From: Glycine soja
Taxonomy: Eukaryota; Streptophyta; Magnoliopsida; Fabales; Fabaceae
Assembly: GCF_004193775.1 (NCBI RefSeq)
Contig: NC_041006.1
Coordinates: forward strand, 22,397,279 to 22,461,278
Direction: 5' to 3'
Length of the DNA stretch: 64,000 nt
In this document: piece by piece, positions 48,158 through 57,502 of the stretch
Layout of the letters: each line of letters starts with the position of its first letter
Position numbering within the stretch: the first letter of the stretch is position 1
Notes under the pieces: generated by a model
The model's input: the letters and a program-made list of their open reading frames with translations, nothing else
Told to the model about the DNA's origin: nothing
Databases searched by the model: none
Program-made: the position numbers and the translations under genes

Positions 48158-48691
48158 TGTCGCAACCTACCCTTCGGCGGGAGGGCGACGCGTGACTCGC
48201 GGGATGCGTGTTCCACGAAAGGAATACGCGCGGAGTCGCCACCAACGTTTATTTGAGGAAAACGTCGGAAAAACCGGAAAAGACGTGATCTACGAATTTT
48301 TTAAGTGAAAGGTTCGGGAGTTGTATTTACGCACGGGGAAGGTATTAGCACCCCACACGTCCGTCCCAAGGGACGGCAGCCTTTAATCGAATGTGCAAAC
48401 GTGACTTTGATTTTTACGTTCCCTTTTATGTCCTTATATCCTTTTTATATTTTTTCCTTTTTTGTGGTCGACAAGGGTGTTTCCCTTTGCTCCTACGTAT
48501 TCCTCAATTTGAGATGAGAAAATCAGACCTACGTAGTTCTTTCTTATCAAGTGATTCTTTTTACTTAAGTGGTGATCCTTTTTGGACCTTAAAAATGATC
48601 CATTTTACTTAGTGAGAAATTGAAATGACAAAATTCAAAAACCTATTTTTTTTTATGGACGAGCTTGACTAGGCGAGTTGATTTTAGCCTT
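48158..48691 (-). repeat. Truncated 5' LTR of Ogre-A
   Basis: Starting TGTCGCAACC at 48158, this follows the Ogre-B LTR closely up to GAGTTGATTTTAGCC. It then switches at about 48691 to sequence identical in kind to the Ogre 3' internal region (GTTGGCTTTTTTCC). About 530 bases remain; the U3 part with the TATA box is missing. In 48540-48690 it resembles the Ogre-B LTR, not the 33123 LTR. Confidence 0.85.
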
Positions 48692-49739
48692 GATTTTTTT
48701 GTTGGCTTTTTTCCTTTTCTGTTTTTGTTTAGTGCGGGGCGAAAAAGTCGCTAGCGCACAAGATTTTGGTTGGCAATTAAAGGGAGAAGACCATTTTAGG
48801 TCGTGGTTTCCTTTCCTTCCTCTTGTTCATTTGGTGAATTCTGTATTGTTCAGATATTGTCTGGTCCAAAGACCTTTCTGAATATTTCTTCTGTTTTCTT
48901 TCGATCCTTGATCAGGAGCTTTCTTTCCTTTTCTTTCTTCCTTTTTTACTTTCTCCCATTCTTTGATTGGGAATTTTCTTTCTTTTCTTTTTGCTTTCTC
49001 CCACTCCTTGATTGGGAATTTCCTTGCTTCCTTTTTTCCTTTGATTGGAAATTTTCCTTCTCTCCTTTTTTTTTTTTTTTGCTTTCTCTTTGATTAGAAA
49101 TTTTCCTTCTCTTTTTCTTTGATTGGAAATTTTCCTTCTCTTCTTTTTTTGCTTCCGAGGGTAAGGATTGACATTCTCACCCTGGGTCAAGGTTTATGGT
49201 GAGTCAGGATTTTGGCTCAAGACTTGTAGAATGGCTAGACATGATACATGTCGGGGTTTGGTTTGGTTCAAGGATAAAAGGGATGCCCCACATTATTTCC
49301 ATGACACAAATGCAAAAATGATGATTTGGAAATTTTATGCAAAACTGGTCATGCATGCACCTATGCGGACACTCAAGTGTCAAATTTTTATGGTCATGTG
49401 ATGCTAAGGCTCAGGATTCATTTCCTCTATTTTAGTCAACCCAATGTTTCCAAAATATGTTCTTTTATCAATTTGTGCATTCATCCGAGTCCATTTCGGG
49501 CGTCCGGGGAAATTTTCACAGCATTCTCCCCTTAGGCGTATACACATTTTTTTTCAAAACTAGTTATGATCAGTGATTTTTTTCAAAGAAAAGTTGGAAG
49601 TCATCTCTTTTCAAAAGCATGTCGGTTTTTCAGCTAAACAACTTATTTTTCTTTTCCTCTTTTTTTTCCTCTCTTTTTTCTTTGTTTATTTCTTTTTCTC
49701 GTTTGTTTTTGTTTTTTTTTTCTCCCTTTTTTTTTCATG
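48692..49739. repeat. Ogre-B 3' non-coding region with pyrimidine-rich repeats
   Basis: Positions 48701-48840 match 37764-37903 of Ogre-A. From about 48900 to 49160 the motif TTGATTGGGAATTTTC recurs five or six times at irregular 28-45-bp spacing in a C/T-rich background. The lysine-rich frame on the opposite strand is a by-product. No gene is seen from 49160 to 49739. Confidence 0.65.
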
Positions 49740-50135
49740 AGGTATTTTTCTACCTAAACATGTGTATATTTTTGTGAGGCATTTTTGCTATATACATGCA
49801 TATCCAAGGTATCTTGCTACCTAAACATACATATATATATTTTGTGAGGTATCTTTTTGCTACATACATGCATATCTAAGGTATCTTGCTACCTAAACAT
49901 ATATGTTTTGTGAGATATTTTTGCTATATACATGCATATCCAAGGTATCTTTCTACCTAAACATACATATATATATTTTGTGAAGTATTTTTTGTTTACA
50001 TACATGCATATCTAAGGTATCTTTCTACCTAAACATACATATATATTTTGTGAAGTGTTTTTTGTTTACATACATGCATATCTAAGGTATTTTCACTACC
50101 TAAACATACATATATATATTTTGTGAGGTATGACT
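49740..50135. repeat. ~70-bp AT-rich tandem repeat, about six copies
   Basis: CTACCTAAACATACATATAT and TACATGCATATCTAAGGTAT recur. CTACCTAAACAT starts at about 49750, 49817, 49889, 49953, 50025 and 50096, so unit lengths vary from 64 to 72 bp. Confidence 0.8.
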
Positions 50136-50329
50136 ACCTTCCGAGCTTGCGCTTGTTTTATTTAAATTCCCAGGATCATGAGCAACTAGGTGCGTCCTTC
50201 TATTAAAAGTGATCAAATAACAAGCATAGATTCAAAAGGTACTAGGTTGCCTCCTAGTAGCGCTTCTTTAACGTCTTGAGCTGGACGCCTTATGACTTGT
50301 CGGTCACTGACCTAGTACTTTGCTTACCT

Positions 50330-51190
50330 TTGGCTTTGGACTTGGTCGCCTATTGGTCGGCCATGTGGTGTAGGCAATACTCAAACCTTTTTGTGGGTGA
50401 GCAGAGGTGAACTCTAGAGGTGATAGCGGTGCGTCTGTTGCCCACTGCCGGCCATCCTCAGGCTGCTTCGGTGTTTCGCCCTGCGCCTGCCTGGAGACGC
50501 AGTACTTCTTGATGAAAGCTCGATTAGTAGGGGGCCTGATGCCCTTGCTGGAGGTGACAGGTACTCTGTAGAACTGACAGAGACCCGTAATTAGAGCTTG
50601 ACAACTCCAAGACCCTGTTGGACTTCTTCGGGTCCACTGGGTGTCTTGCAGGCGCGATCCCTACAAACAATAGATGAAATCAGAAATCAGTTGGGGGAGG
50701 TGCATACTTACCTATGATGACGTGACCTTGCTGGGGGGGTACGGGCACCCTGTAGGACTGATAGAGGCCCGTAACCAGAGCTGGAAACCCCAGGGCCCTG
50801 TTGGACTTTTCCGGGTCCACTGGGTGTCTTGTGGGTGCGATCCCTGCAAATAGTAGATGGCATTAGAAATTAGTTGGAAATAATGCATACCTACCTATGT
50901 CGGGACGGCACAGACCAACTGATACTTCCGCAGGGGGAGATCGGCATTACGATCACTGGGCAGAATGTTGCTAAGTAACAACGTCATTTATATCTGTGTA
51001 AGAGTGGTCATGTTGGTGCGCATGATCCACACTCGTCTCTTTGCAGTGGCCCGGGTGAAATCTTGCCCCGGTATGAATAGTAGCTGCGTGATAGCCTCCC
51101 TCTCTGGTTGTGCTTGCACAGTTGGTCGCCCTCCAATATTAGGGGGTGGCCCAGGAACCGTTAAAAGGAAACTACTGGTCCCTTAACCGG
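50330..51190 (-). pseudogene. Plant transposon-protein-like pseudogene (PF20167-like) with duplicated exon
   Basis: Three minus-strand segments read like one protein split by introns. Segment 1 (51190-50900) includes QLLFIPGQDFTRATAKRR, MRTNMTTLTQI, an in-frame TAA, then LLLSNILPSDRNADLPLRKY. Segment 2 (about 50848-50716) follows an acceptor ending TTTGCAG, reads IAPTRHPVDPEKSNRALGFP and ALVTGLYQ, and ends at a donor GTAAGTATGC. Segment 3 (about 50662-50390) again begins IAPARHPVDPKKSNR, shifts frame, and ends in IRPPTNRAFIKKYCVSRQAQ. I recall this pattern from plant proteins annotated as putative plant transposon protein domain (PF20167, once Transposase_32). The stop and the frameshift make it non-functional. 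Whether it belongs to Ogre-B or is an older captured piece is unclear. Confidence 0.6.
50543..50910. repeat. 184-bp direct duplication of an exon with its splice sites
   Basis: CTTGCTGG starts at 50543 and again at 50727. Both copies continue through GTTGGACTT, GGGTCCACTGGGTGTCTTG, a TTTGYAG-type acceptor and a TACCTATG donor. The two copies have diverged by many substitutions, so the duplication is not recent. Confidence 0.75.
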
Positions 51191-51269
51191 GAGTGCAAGT
51201 CTCGGTTAAGCAATTAAGGATAGAGGACCTTAAATTCTCTTAAGGTGCGGATGTGGAGCACACTAAAAA

Positions 51270-52425
51270 TGAGGACACGTAGCCCTCTAAAGGTGAGGGC
51301 GTGCAGCCCTCTCAAGGCGAGGATGTGTAGTCCTCTGGAGGTGAGGGTGTGCAGCCCTCTGTTGGCGAGGACGTGTAGTCCTCTCAAGGTGAGGGCGTGC
51401 AGCCCTCTGTTGGCGAGGACGTGTAGTCCTCTAAAGGTGAGGGCGTGCAGCCCTCTGTTGGCGAGGACGTGTAGTCCTCTAAAGGTGAGGGCGTGTAGCC
51501 CTAGGAAGGTGAAGGTACATGACCCTTTGAAGGCGAGGACGTGTAGTCCTCTGAAGGTGAGGACATGCAGTCCTCTGATGGCGAGGGCATGTAGCCCTCA
51601 GAAGGTGAGGACATGCAGTCCTCTGATGGCGAGGGCGTGTAGCCCTCTGAAGGTGAGGACATGCAGTCCTCTAATGGCGAGGGCGTGTAGCCCTCTGAAG
51701 GTGAGGACATGCAGTCCTCTGATGACGAGGGCGTGTAGCCCTCTGAAGGTGAGGACATGCAGTCCTCTGATGGCGAGGGCGTGTAGCCCTCTGAAGGTGA
51801 GGACATGAAGTCCTCTGTTGGCGAGGGCGTGTAGCCCTCTGAAGGTGAGGACATGCAGTCCTCTGATGGCGAGGGCGTGTAGCCCTCTGAAGGTGAGGAC
51901 ATCCAGTCCTCTGATGGCGAGGGCGTGTAGCCCTCTGAAGGTGAGGGCGTGCAGCCCTCTATGGCGAGGACGTGTAGCCCTCTGAAGGTGAGGACGTGTG
52001 GTCCTCTGATGGCGAGGGCGTGTAGCCCTCTGAAGGTGAGGACATGCAGTCCTCTGATGGCGAGGGCGTGTAGCCCTCTGAAGGTGAGGACATGCAGTCC
52101 TCTGATGACGAGGGCGTGTAGCCCTCTGAAGGTGAGGACATGCAGTCCTCTGATGGCGAGGGCGTGTAGCCCTCTGAAGGTGAGGACATGCAGTCCTCTG
52201 ATGGCGAGGGCGTGTAGCCCTCTGAAGGTGAGGGCGTGCAGCCCTCTATGGTGAGGACGTGTAGCCCTCTGAAGGTGAGGACGTGTGGTCCTCTGATGGC
52301 GAGGGCGTGTAGCCCTCTGAAGGTGAGGACATGCAGTCCTCTGATGGCGAGGGCGTGTAGCCCTCTGAAGGTGAGGACATGCAGTCCTCTGATGGCGAGG
52401 GCGTGTAGCCCTCTGAAGGTGATAG
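51270..52425. repeat. 24/48-bp hairpin minisatellite, about 48 monomers
   Basis: The basic 24-bp monomer is GGYGAGGRC followed by ATGCA or GTGTA and GYCCTCTGAW. Monomers alternate between GAGGAC...GTCCTC and GAGGGC...GCCCTC stems, so the higher unit is 48 bp. The segments 51949-52235 and 52236-52430 are near-duplicates, each including the shortened CCCTCTATGG. Since 48 is divisible by 3, long repetitive frames stay open on both strands (up to 320 codons); I do not regard them as genes. Confidence 0.88.
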
Positions 52426-53261
52426 GTACAAGTACCCGAGGGTCCACCCTTATGAGAAAGCAAGAGATCGACTCATCGAGAGGGCCGGTCATCCCAAATC
52501 CACAAGATTCGGACATTAGATGTAGGAAATCTATGCAGTTAACATGATTTTTAGGGATGCAGATGCATGCAACCTTTGTCGTGAAATTTGGTAAATGCGG
52601 ACTTCATATGAAACAATGCAAAGTAATGGAAAGTTGTACAATGTTCATGACATTCTTTCCCTATTTTGTGATTTTGATTTTGATTTGATTTTTTTGGAAA
52701 ACACAAATTGACTGTCCTTTTGAAAGAGGTGATAGTCCATGCAACCTCATCCTATCTTTTTGCAAATCTCTCCGGAAACTCCCTCAGAGTGTATGTTCTG
52801 TTTGATTTAGTCACTTGACCATTTTGGAGTGACGGCAATGGAGTTGTTTGATGTTTAATCAATCCATTGAAATCCTAGGGTTTGTCCTCCCCTTTTTTGT
52901 TAAAAACATCGATGGGTGAGAACTTTTGATCGGCCCCTATGTTCAGTTGAGGCTCATGCACGGTGCCCCTCATTGCCCCAGTGTAAGGCTTTGAAGTACC
53001 AATCGTTATCTTTCGTGATGACCTTGTAGCTGGGAACCTACTGGGTGAGAACTTCTAATCTGCCCTTAGGTTCGCTTGAGGTTTATGCATGGTGCCTTTC
53101 ATTGCCCCAGTGTAGGGCTATGAGGTAACCATCGTTGTCTTGTTTTCATAGCCTTGTAGTGAGGAAGAATGAAAGAAGCAGTTGATTCTTGCAAAAAGAA
53201 TTTTTCCAAGGACGAGAAATAGTTGAAGGATTTTTTGATGGATTAAGTCAAATGACTCCTA
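52426..53261. other. Non-coding 3' region of Ogre-B with a 129-bp duplication
   Basis: No gene is seen. GGGTGAGAACTT followed by TTGCCCCAGTGTA-type text occurs twice, starting at 52914 and 53043, and is diverged. The segment ends at the target site TCCTA of the solo LTR. Confidence 0.65.
53257..53261. other. Target site duplication, left (TCCTA)
   Basis: TCCTA immediately precedes the LTR start TGTAGAAGC and is repeated exactly at 54286-54290. Confidence 0.85.
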
Positions 53262-54285
53262 TGTAGAAGCAAGATGTTTTGATGTTTTGATGATGCCAAA
53301 GGATCAAGTGCTTCCAAGTTTTATTCAAGACAAGAATCCAAGAAAATCAAGATATATGATCAAGTTGATCTCTAGAATCTTTAGGAAGAAGTTTCCAAAT
53401 TGAAAAACGAGAGGTTTGACCAAAGAATTCTATCATTTCAAATTGAGATTTGCTCTCTGGTAATCGATTACCAGCAGCTGAAAATGTTTATAACAGTCAC
53501 TAGAAATTTGAACTCAAAATTTATAATGTGTAATCGATTACACATGGATGGTAATTGATTACCAGCAGTTTTTTTTTTTTTTGAAAATTTTAAAATCTAT
53601 AATCGTTTGCACAAGTCTTGTAATCGATTACCAGAGGGGATTTTCAGAAAATAATTTCCAAGAGTCACATCTATTTAAATTTTTTATGAATGGCCATTAA
53701 AAAGAGTTTTCATTGCCCAAAAAGTTTTATCCTCTTAAAAGATTAAGAGTTTTTCTGAACTGAAATGTCTTATCCTCTCAAAAAGATTCCTTGGTCAACC
53801 ACTTGCATATTCAATAAGGAATTTTGATTGGTCTTCATTGTACAATCTATCCCTTTTAAGAGAGATTTCTTCTTCTCTTCTTCTTACTTCTGAAAAGGGA
53901 TTAAGAGACTGAGAGTCTCTTATTGTAGAGGATTCTTGAACACAAGGGAAGGGGTGTCCCTGTGTGGTTCAAACTTTGTAAAAGGAGTTTTACAAAGAGA
54001 GTGAAAAATCTCAAGTGGGGTGCTTGAGGATTGGACGTAGGTACGGGAAGTGGCCGAATCAGTATAAATCAAGTTTGCATTCCTCTCTTCCCTTAAACTT
54101 CTTTTATTTATTGTTATTTATCTTTTTCTTCAAAGAAGTTTATTTTGAACTGTCTTTTGAGTAATTCATGTTAAGGGTGCATTGTTAATCTGAAAAGAGA
54201 GAGTGAAAGTTTAATTGGGGAATAGTCTTTGTATCTTAATTCAACCCCCCTTTTTCTTAAGGTAACTGAGGCCATTTGTCCAACA
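53262..54285 (+). mobile_element. Solo LTR (1024 bp), probably Copia-type
   Basis: It begins TGTAGAAGCAAGATG and ends GGCCATTTGTCCAACA, with perfect TCCTA duplications on both sides and no internal region. The repeated palindrome TAATCGATTA is familiar from abundant soybean Copia LTRs, and AATTCAACCCCCC near the end supports the plus orientation. Such solo LTRs arise by recombination between the two LTRs of one element. It interrupts the Ogre-B 3' region and is therefore younger than Ogre-B. The superfamily call is from memory. Confidence 0.88.
53457..53634. repeat. TAATCGATTA palindrome cluster in the solo LTR
   Basis: CTGGTAATCGATTACCAG (53457-53474) and TGTGTAATCGATTACACA (53527-53544) are perfect 18-bp palindromes. 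TGGTAATTGATTACCA (53549-53564) and CTTGTAATCGATTACCAG (53617-53634) are near-palindromes. The outer arms change together between the two perfect ones. Confidence 0.85.
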
Positions 54286-54290
54286 TCCTA
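54286..54290. other. Target site duplication, right (TCCTA)
   Basis: Exact copy of 53257-53261, directly after the LTR end CCAACA. Confidence 0.85.
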
Positions 54291-54489
54291 TTCTTGATAA
54301 CTCACTTCTCTCTAAAAAGACAAAATGAGGTCACATGAACGTCTATATTTTTTACTTGAAACCACAGTCAATCAAATGCCCTTTTATTTTTTTATTTCGA
54401 AACTTATTTTTTATTTTGAAACTTATCTGTTTTGAACTTTACTCGTTGTTTTACGACACTCCCACCAACGTGCAAGATGAGTAATCTCT

Positions 54490-56313
54490 GATTGAACGGT
54501 CTTGGAAGTCAACACTCAGGAGCGCATGTCACTCGAGCAAACAAACCAATGGCTCGCACCTGAAAATCCTGATGAGTCATTAGAGACATCTAACAACAGC
54601 TTTCAAAATTGCCCCATGTGTGGCATCTCTTGTCAATGTCAGGATTTACACGCGATTCTCCTCAAATTTCAGCCAGCCCGCATCAATTAGACCTTGCACC
54701 TTACGCTTGAGGGTCATACAGTGCTCAATGGAATGCCCCAGGGCCCCTCCACGATATGCACATGTTGCGTTCGAGTCATATCCTCAGAAAAATGGGGGTT
54801 TGAGGGAACCTAGCAGGGGTTATGGCTACCATTGCATTATCAAGTAGATATGGGAGCAAGTTAGCATATGACACCGGAATTTGGGGTGAATCCTACAGGC
54901 TTTTCGCTGCAAAATTCATTTCTTGGTTGGTGTTTTGGTTGGTGCCAAAGGTTGTGTTTAGCATTGGTTGTGTGGTAGGTGGGTATTGTTGTCGATTTAG
55001 GGATGGCCTTTGTGGATAACTGGGCAGTGGGTAAGGAGGAGGTTTGTTATTGGCTGAGTAATGACATTGTTGGGTTGGTGGGAAACTTTGCCGTATAGGA
55101 ATGGCAGTCACAACATGGGTTTCTCCCTCTTTCTCACCCTCTTCATTTGCCCCAGTTTTCTCAGTCGTCCTAGTAGGATGATCAAATTTGCCTCTTTTCG
55201 GACCCACATCGATCCTTTCACTGGCGAAGACCAAATCCGCAAAGCTTTTGAGGGTGCGTAGCCCACCATCTTTTCATAGTAGAGTATCGATAATGTGTCT
55301 ACCATCACGATTATCGTCTCCCTTTTTGCACATGTTCTGTAGTTGCATCCTATCCAGAACCATATCAAAATTGTACTGATACTGCCTAACAAAGGCTACC
55401 ATTAGGTCCTTCCAAGAATGGACTCGGGAAGGTTCCAAGTTAGTGTACCAGGTGACAGCTACCCCAGTAAGACTTTGTTGGAAGGAATGTATCAGCAATT
55501 CCTCATCTTTTGCGTATTCCCCCATCTTCTGACAATACATCTTTAGATGGTTCTTGGGACAAGTAGTCCCCTTGTACTTGTCAAAGTCCAGCACTTTGAA
55601 TTTGGGAGGGGTGATGATATTGGGTACTAGGAACAACTCTTCTAGGTTAGCAAAGGAATAATCTTCACCTCCTTCAATAGCCTTGAGCCTTTCCTCTAGA
55701 TGATCCGCCTTTCCCTTTTCGGCCATAGCAGGAGGGGCTCTTCCCACCGCAAAATGCAATGGTTGTGGTTGTGGGCAAAACTGAGGGCCCTCCAAAGTGT
55801 TTTCAAAGGGTATACCACCAACTGCTTGCCCTTCAGTGGCATATCCGAGCCAAGGCTCGAAGTCAGCTAGATTGTGGTGGGGAATTTCATGTGTCTCCCC
55901 CATGGTTTGAGAGATATGTGCCTGATCAGATTGAGGTTATTGGTTCTCAATGAGTATCGGAGTGGAGTTATTGAGATTTTCATTGAGAGTGTATGCCACA
56001 TTGGGTGGTGTATAGTTGGGAGGCAAGCCATATGATGGGAAGGCGTGCTCGTTTTGAATTTGCACATCATGGGGTTGTCCGTACTTCCCAAATCTTTGCC
56101 TACCATATTTGAGGTTGGATGATTCATTTGCTTGAGGCCAGATGGGAACATCGGGTTCACCTTAGCGACAGCGCTAGTAGCGGCAACTATAACCGCATTG
56201 GCTTCGATTATCTTCTTCATGCTCATCATGGCCTCCATCATTGTGGCCATTTGCTCTTTCATGGCCTCCATTTCGGCCTTCATCTTCTCTTGCACCTCCT
56301 CTGCTTCACCCAT
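54490..56313 (-). pseudogene. Ogre-B gag, degraded and truncated
   Basis: From the ATG at 56313 (MGEAEEVQEKMKAEMEAMK) this follows the Ogre-A Gag. The frame breaks near 55880-55900 and resumes as the Gag core (PPKFKVLDFDKYKGTTCPKN, WYTNLEPSRVHSWKDLMVAF). A deletion then shifts frame near 55300; the next frame holds VFASERIDVGPKRGKFDH. Further left only scattered homology remains, including a zinc-knuckle-like stretch around 54700-54770, with multiple stops. Nothing of the protease, RT or integrase follows. Confidence 0.85.
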
Positions 56314-57502
56314 TACTCTAGCTCTAGCACGAGTTCAGTAAGGGCGCCGTAAAGCGTGTCCTTTTTCTTTTTGATAACAATGATTAAGTTCATTTTATTT
56401 TATTTTTCAAGGAAAGAATGCAATGAGCAATGCAACCAATGAAAAGCATGGATGTATGCGAATGATGTACAGTTGAAGTATTGCAAATTTTTACGCAGGA
56501 TATGGGGTTGAATCAATTTAGATTTTTAACATGATCCATGACATCTTTGTCAAGGTGAAACTGGAAGTAACAAGGACATCAACAATCCTAAATATGTTTG
56601 GCAGTAGACGAAGCAGTGATGTGACTCGATTCATCTTTTGCCCCAATTTTGCAAGACGGTTACTTCCATATTTCAACTTGACTTGATGAACCTTTTTGTA
56701 AAAGCATGAGCTTGGTTCAACCCTATAATCCAAAGAATGGCAATTCAGATTGCCAATACTTCAACAACATCTCATAGGGATGAATGACTCGGGCATACTT
56801 TAAGCTATGCATGGAAAATGTAATTATGAAATTGAGATGCCCGAAGAAACACCATTTCCTAGTTAACCATGCATTAGGTACCATGTTCAATTATTTTGTT
56901 TTGTTGTTGTGTGTGTTTTTTTTTTTAGAAATGGGTTTATGATCCCAACATGGTTGGCTCATGGTGCCTAACATATGCAACTAAGAATGTAGTGTGAAGT
57001 TTCACGCTTCCCCTTTTGTGTTTTTTTTTTTTTTTTTGTAGAGGAAAACGCAAGGATGAGCAAACATGAAAACAAATGGTATGCAATTTTCTAGATCAAA
57101 AAGTTTGTTGAACGCATATGCATGACGATGCCATGACTCATGCAGAATGTGAGGCTGTAATATGATAACAGACAAATGCAGGAACAATATGTTCATTATG
57201 ATGCCATGAAGAGATGTTTATGCGATGCATGATATGAATGCATTTACGGACACGAGAGCCCGGAAAATTATCTCTTCTTACTTGCGCATTTGGGGGCGCA
57301 GTGCCCCATGTGTACAATTAAGAAGGTGATATGGACCTTCCGGCTTCCCGTGACAAAGGACGAGACCAACATACAATGCATGCTAGAGATAAAATGCGGG
57401 AGTGACTTGATTCGCACTGATTTTTGGAGTAAAAACGTGGGATAAACTCATCTTATTCAAAAAGTTATAACTAGTCAAGATCTGAGCGACAATACAAACT
57501 TC
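56314..57502 (-). other. Ogre-B spacer between ORF1 and gag (1.2 kb)
   Basis: No gene is seen. The equivalent spacer in Ogre-A is only about 236 bp. Part of it, 57240-57380 (GAGAGCCCGGAAAATTATC, GTGCCCCATG, TTAAGAAGGTGATATGGACC), resembles the leader that precedes ORF1 (59395-59520). This suggests that the same non-coding module precedes both ORF1 and gag. Confidence 0.55.

Larger units (their letters stand above)
33123..48691 (-). mobile_element. Ogre-A: Tat/Ogre-lineage Ty3-gypsy LTR retrotransposon, defective
   Basis: The element runs right to left: truncated 5' LTR (48158-48691), tRNA-Arg-type PBS, leader, ORF1, gag-protease, probable intron, RT-RNase H-second RNase H, integrase, structured repeats, PPT and 3' LTR (33123-35287). 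An ORF1 upstream of gag, an intron between protease and RT, a second RNase H, long LTRs and an Arg-type PBS are all known marks of the Ogre group. It is probably dead: pol carries four frameshifts, the RT box reads YVED, and the 5' LTR is cut off. The 100-N gap means the true length is unknown. The two LTRs differ in structure, so the element may be a recombinant. Confidence 0.9.

Noticed and set aside
48912..49190. Lysine-rich 92-codon frame
   Set aside because: Low-complexity translation of a C/T-rich repeat tract on the opposite strand.
51245..52547. Open frames up to 320 codons with 16-residue repeats
   Set aside because: The 48-bp unit is divisible by three, so frames stay open on both strands in several registers; no start context or independent evidence for a protein.
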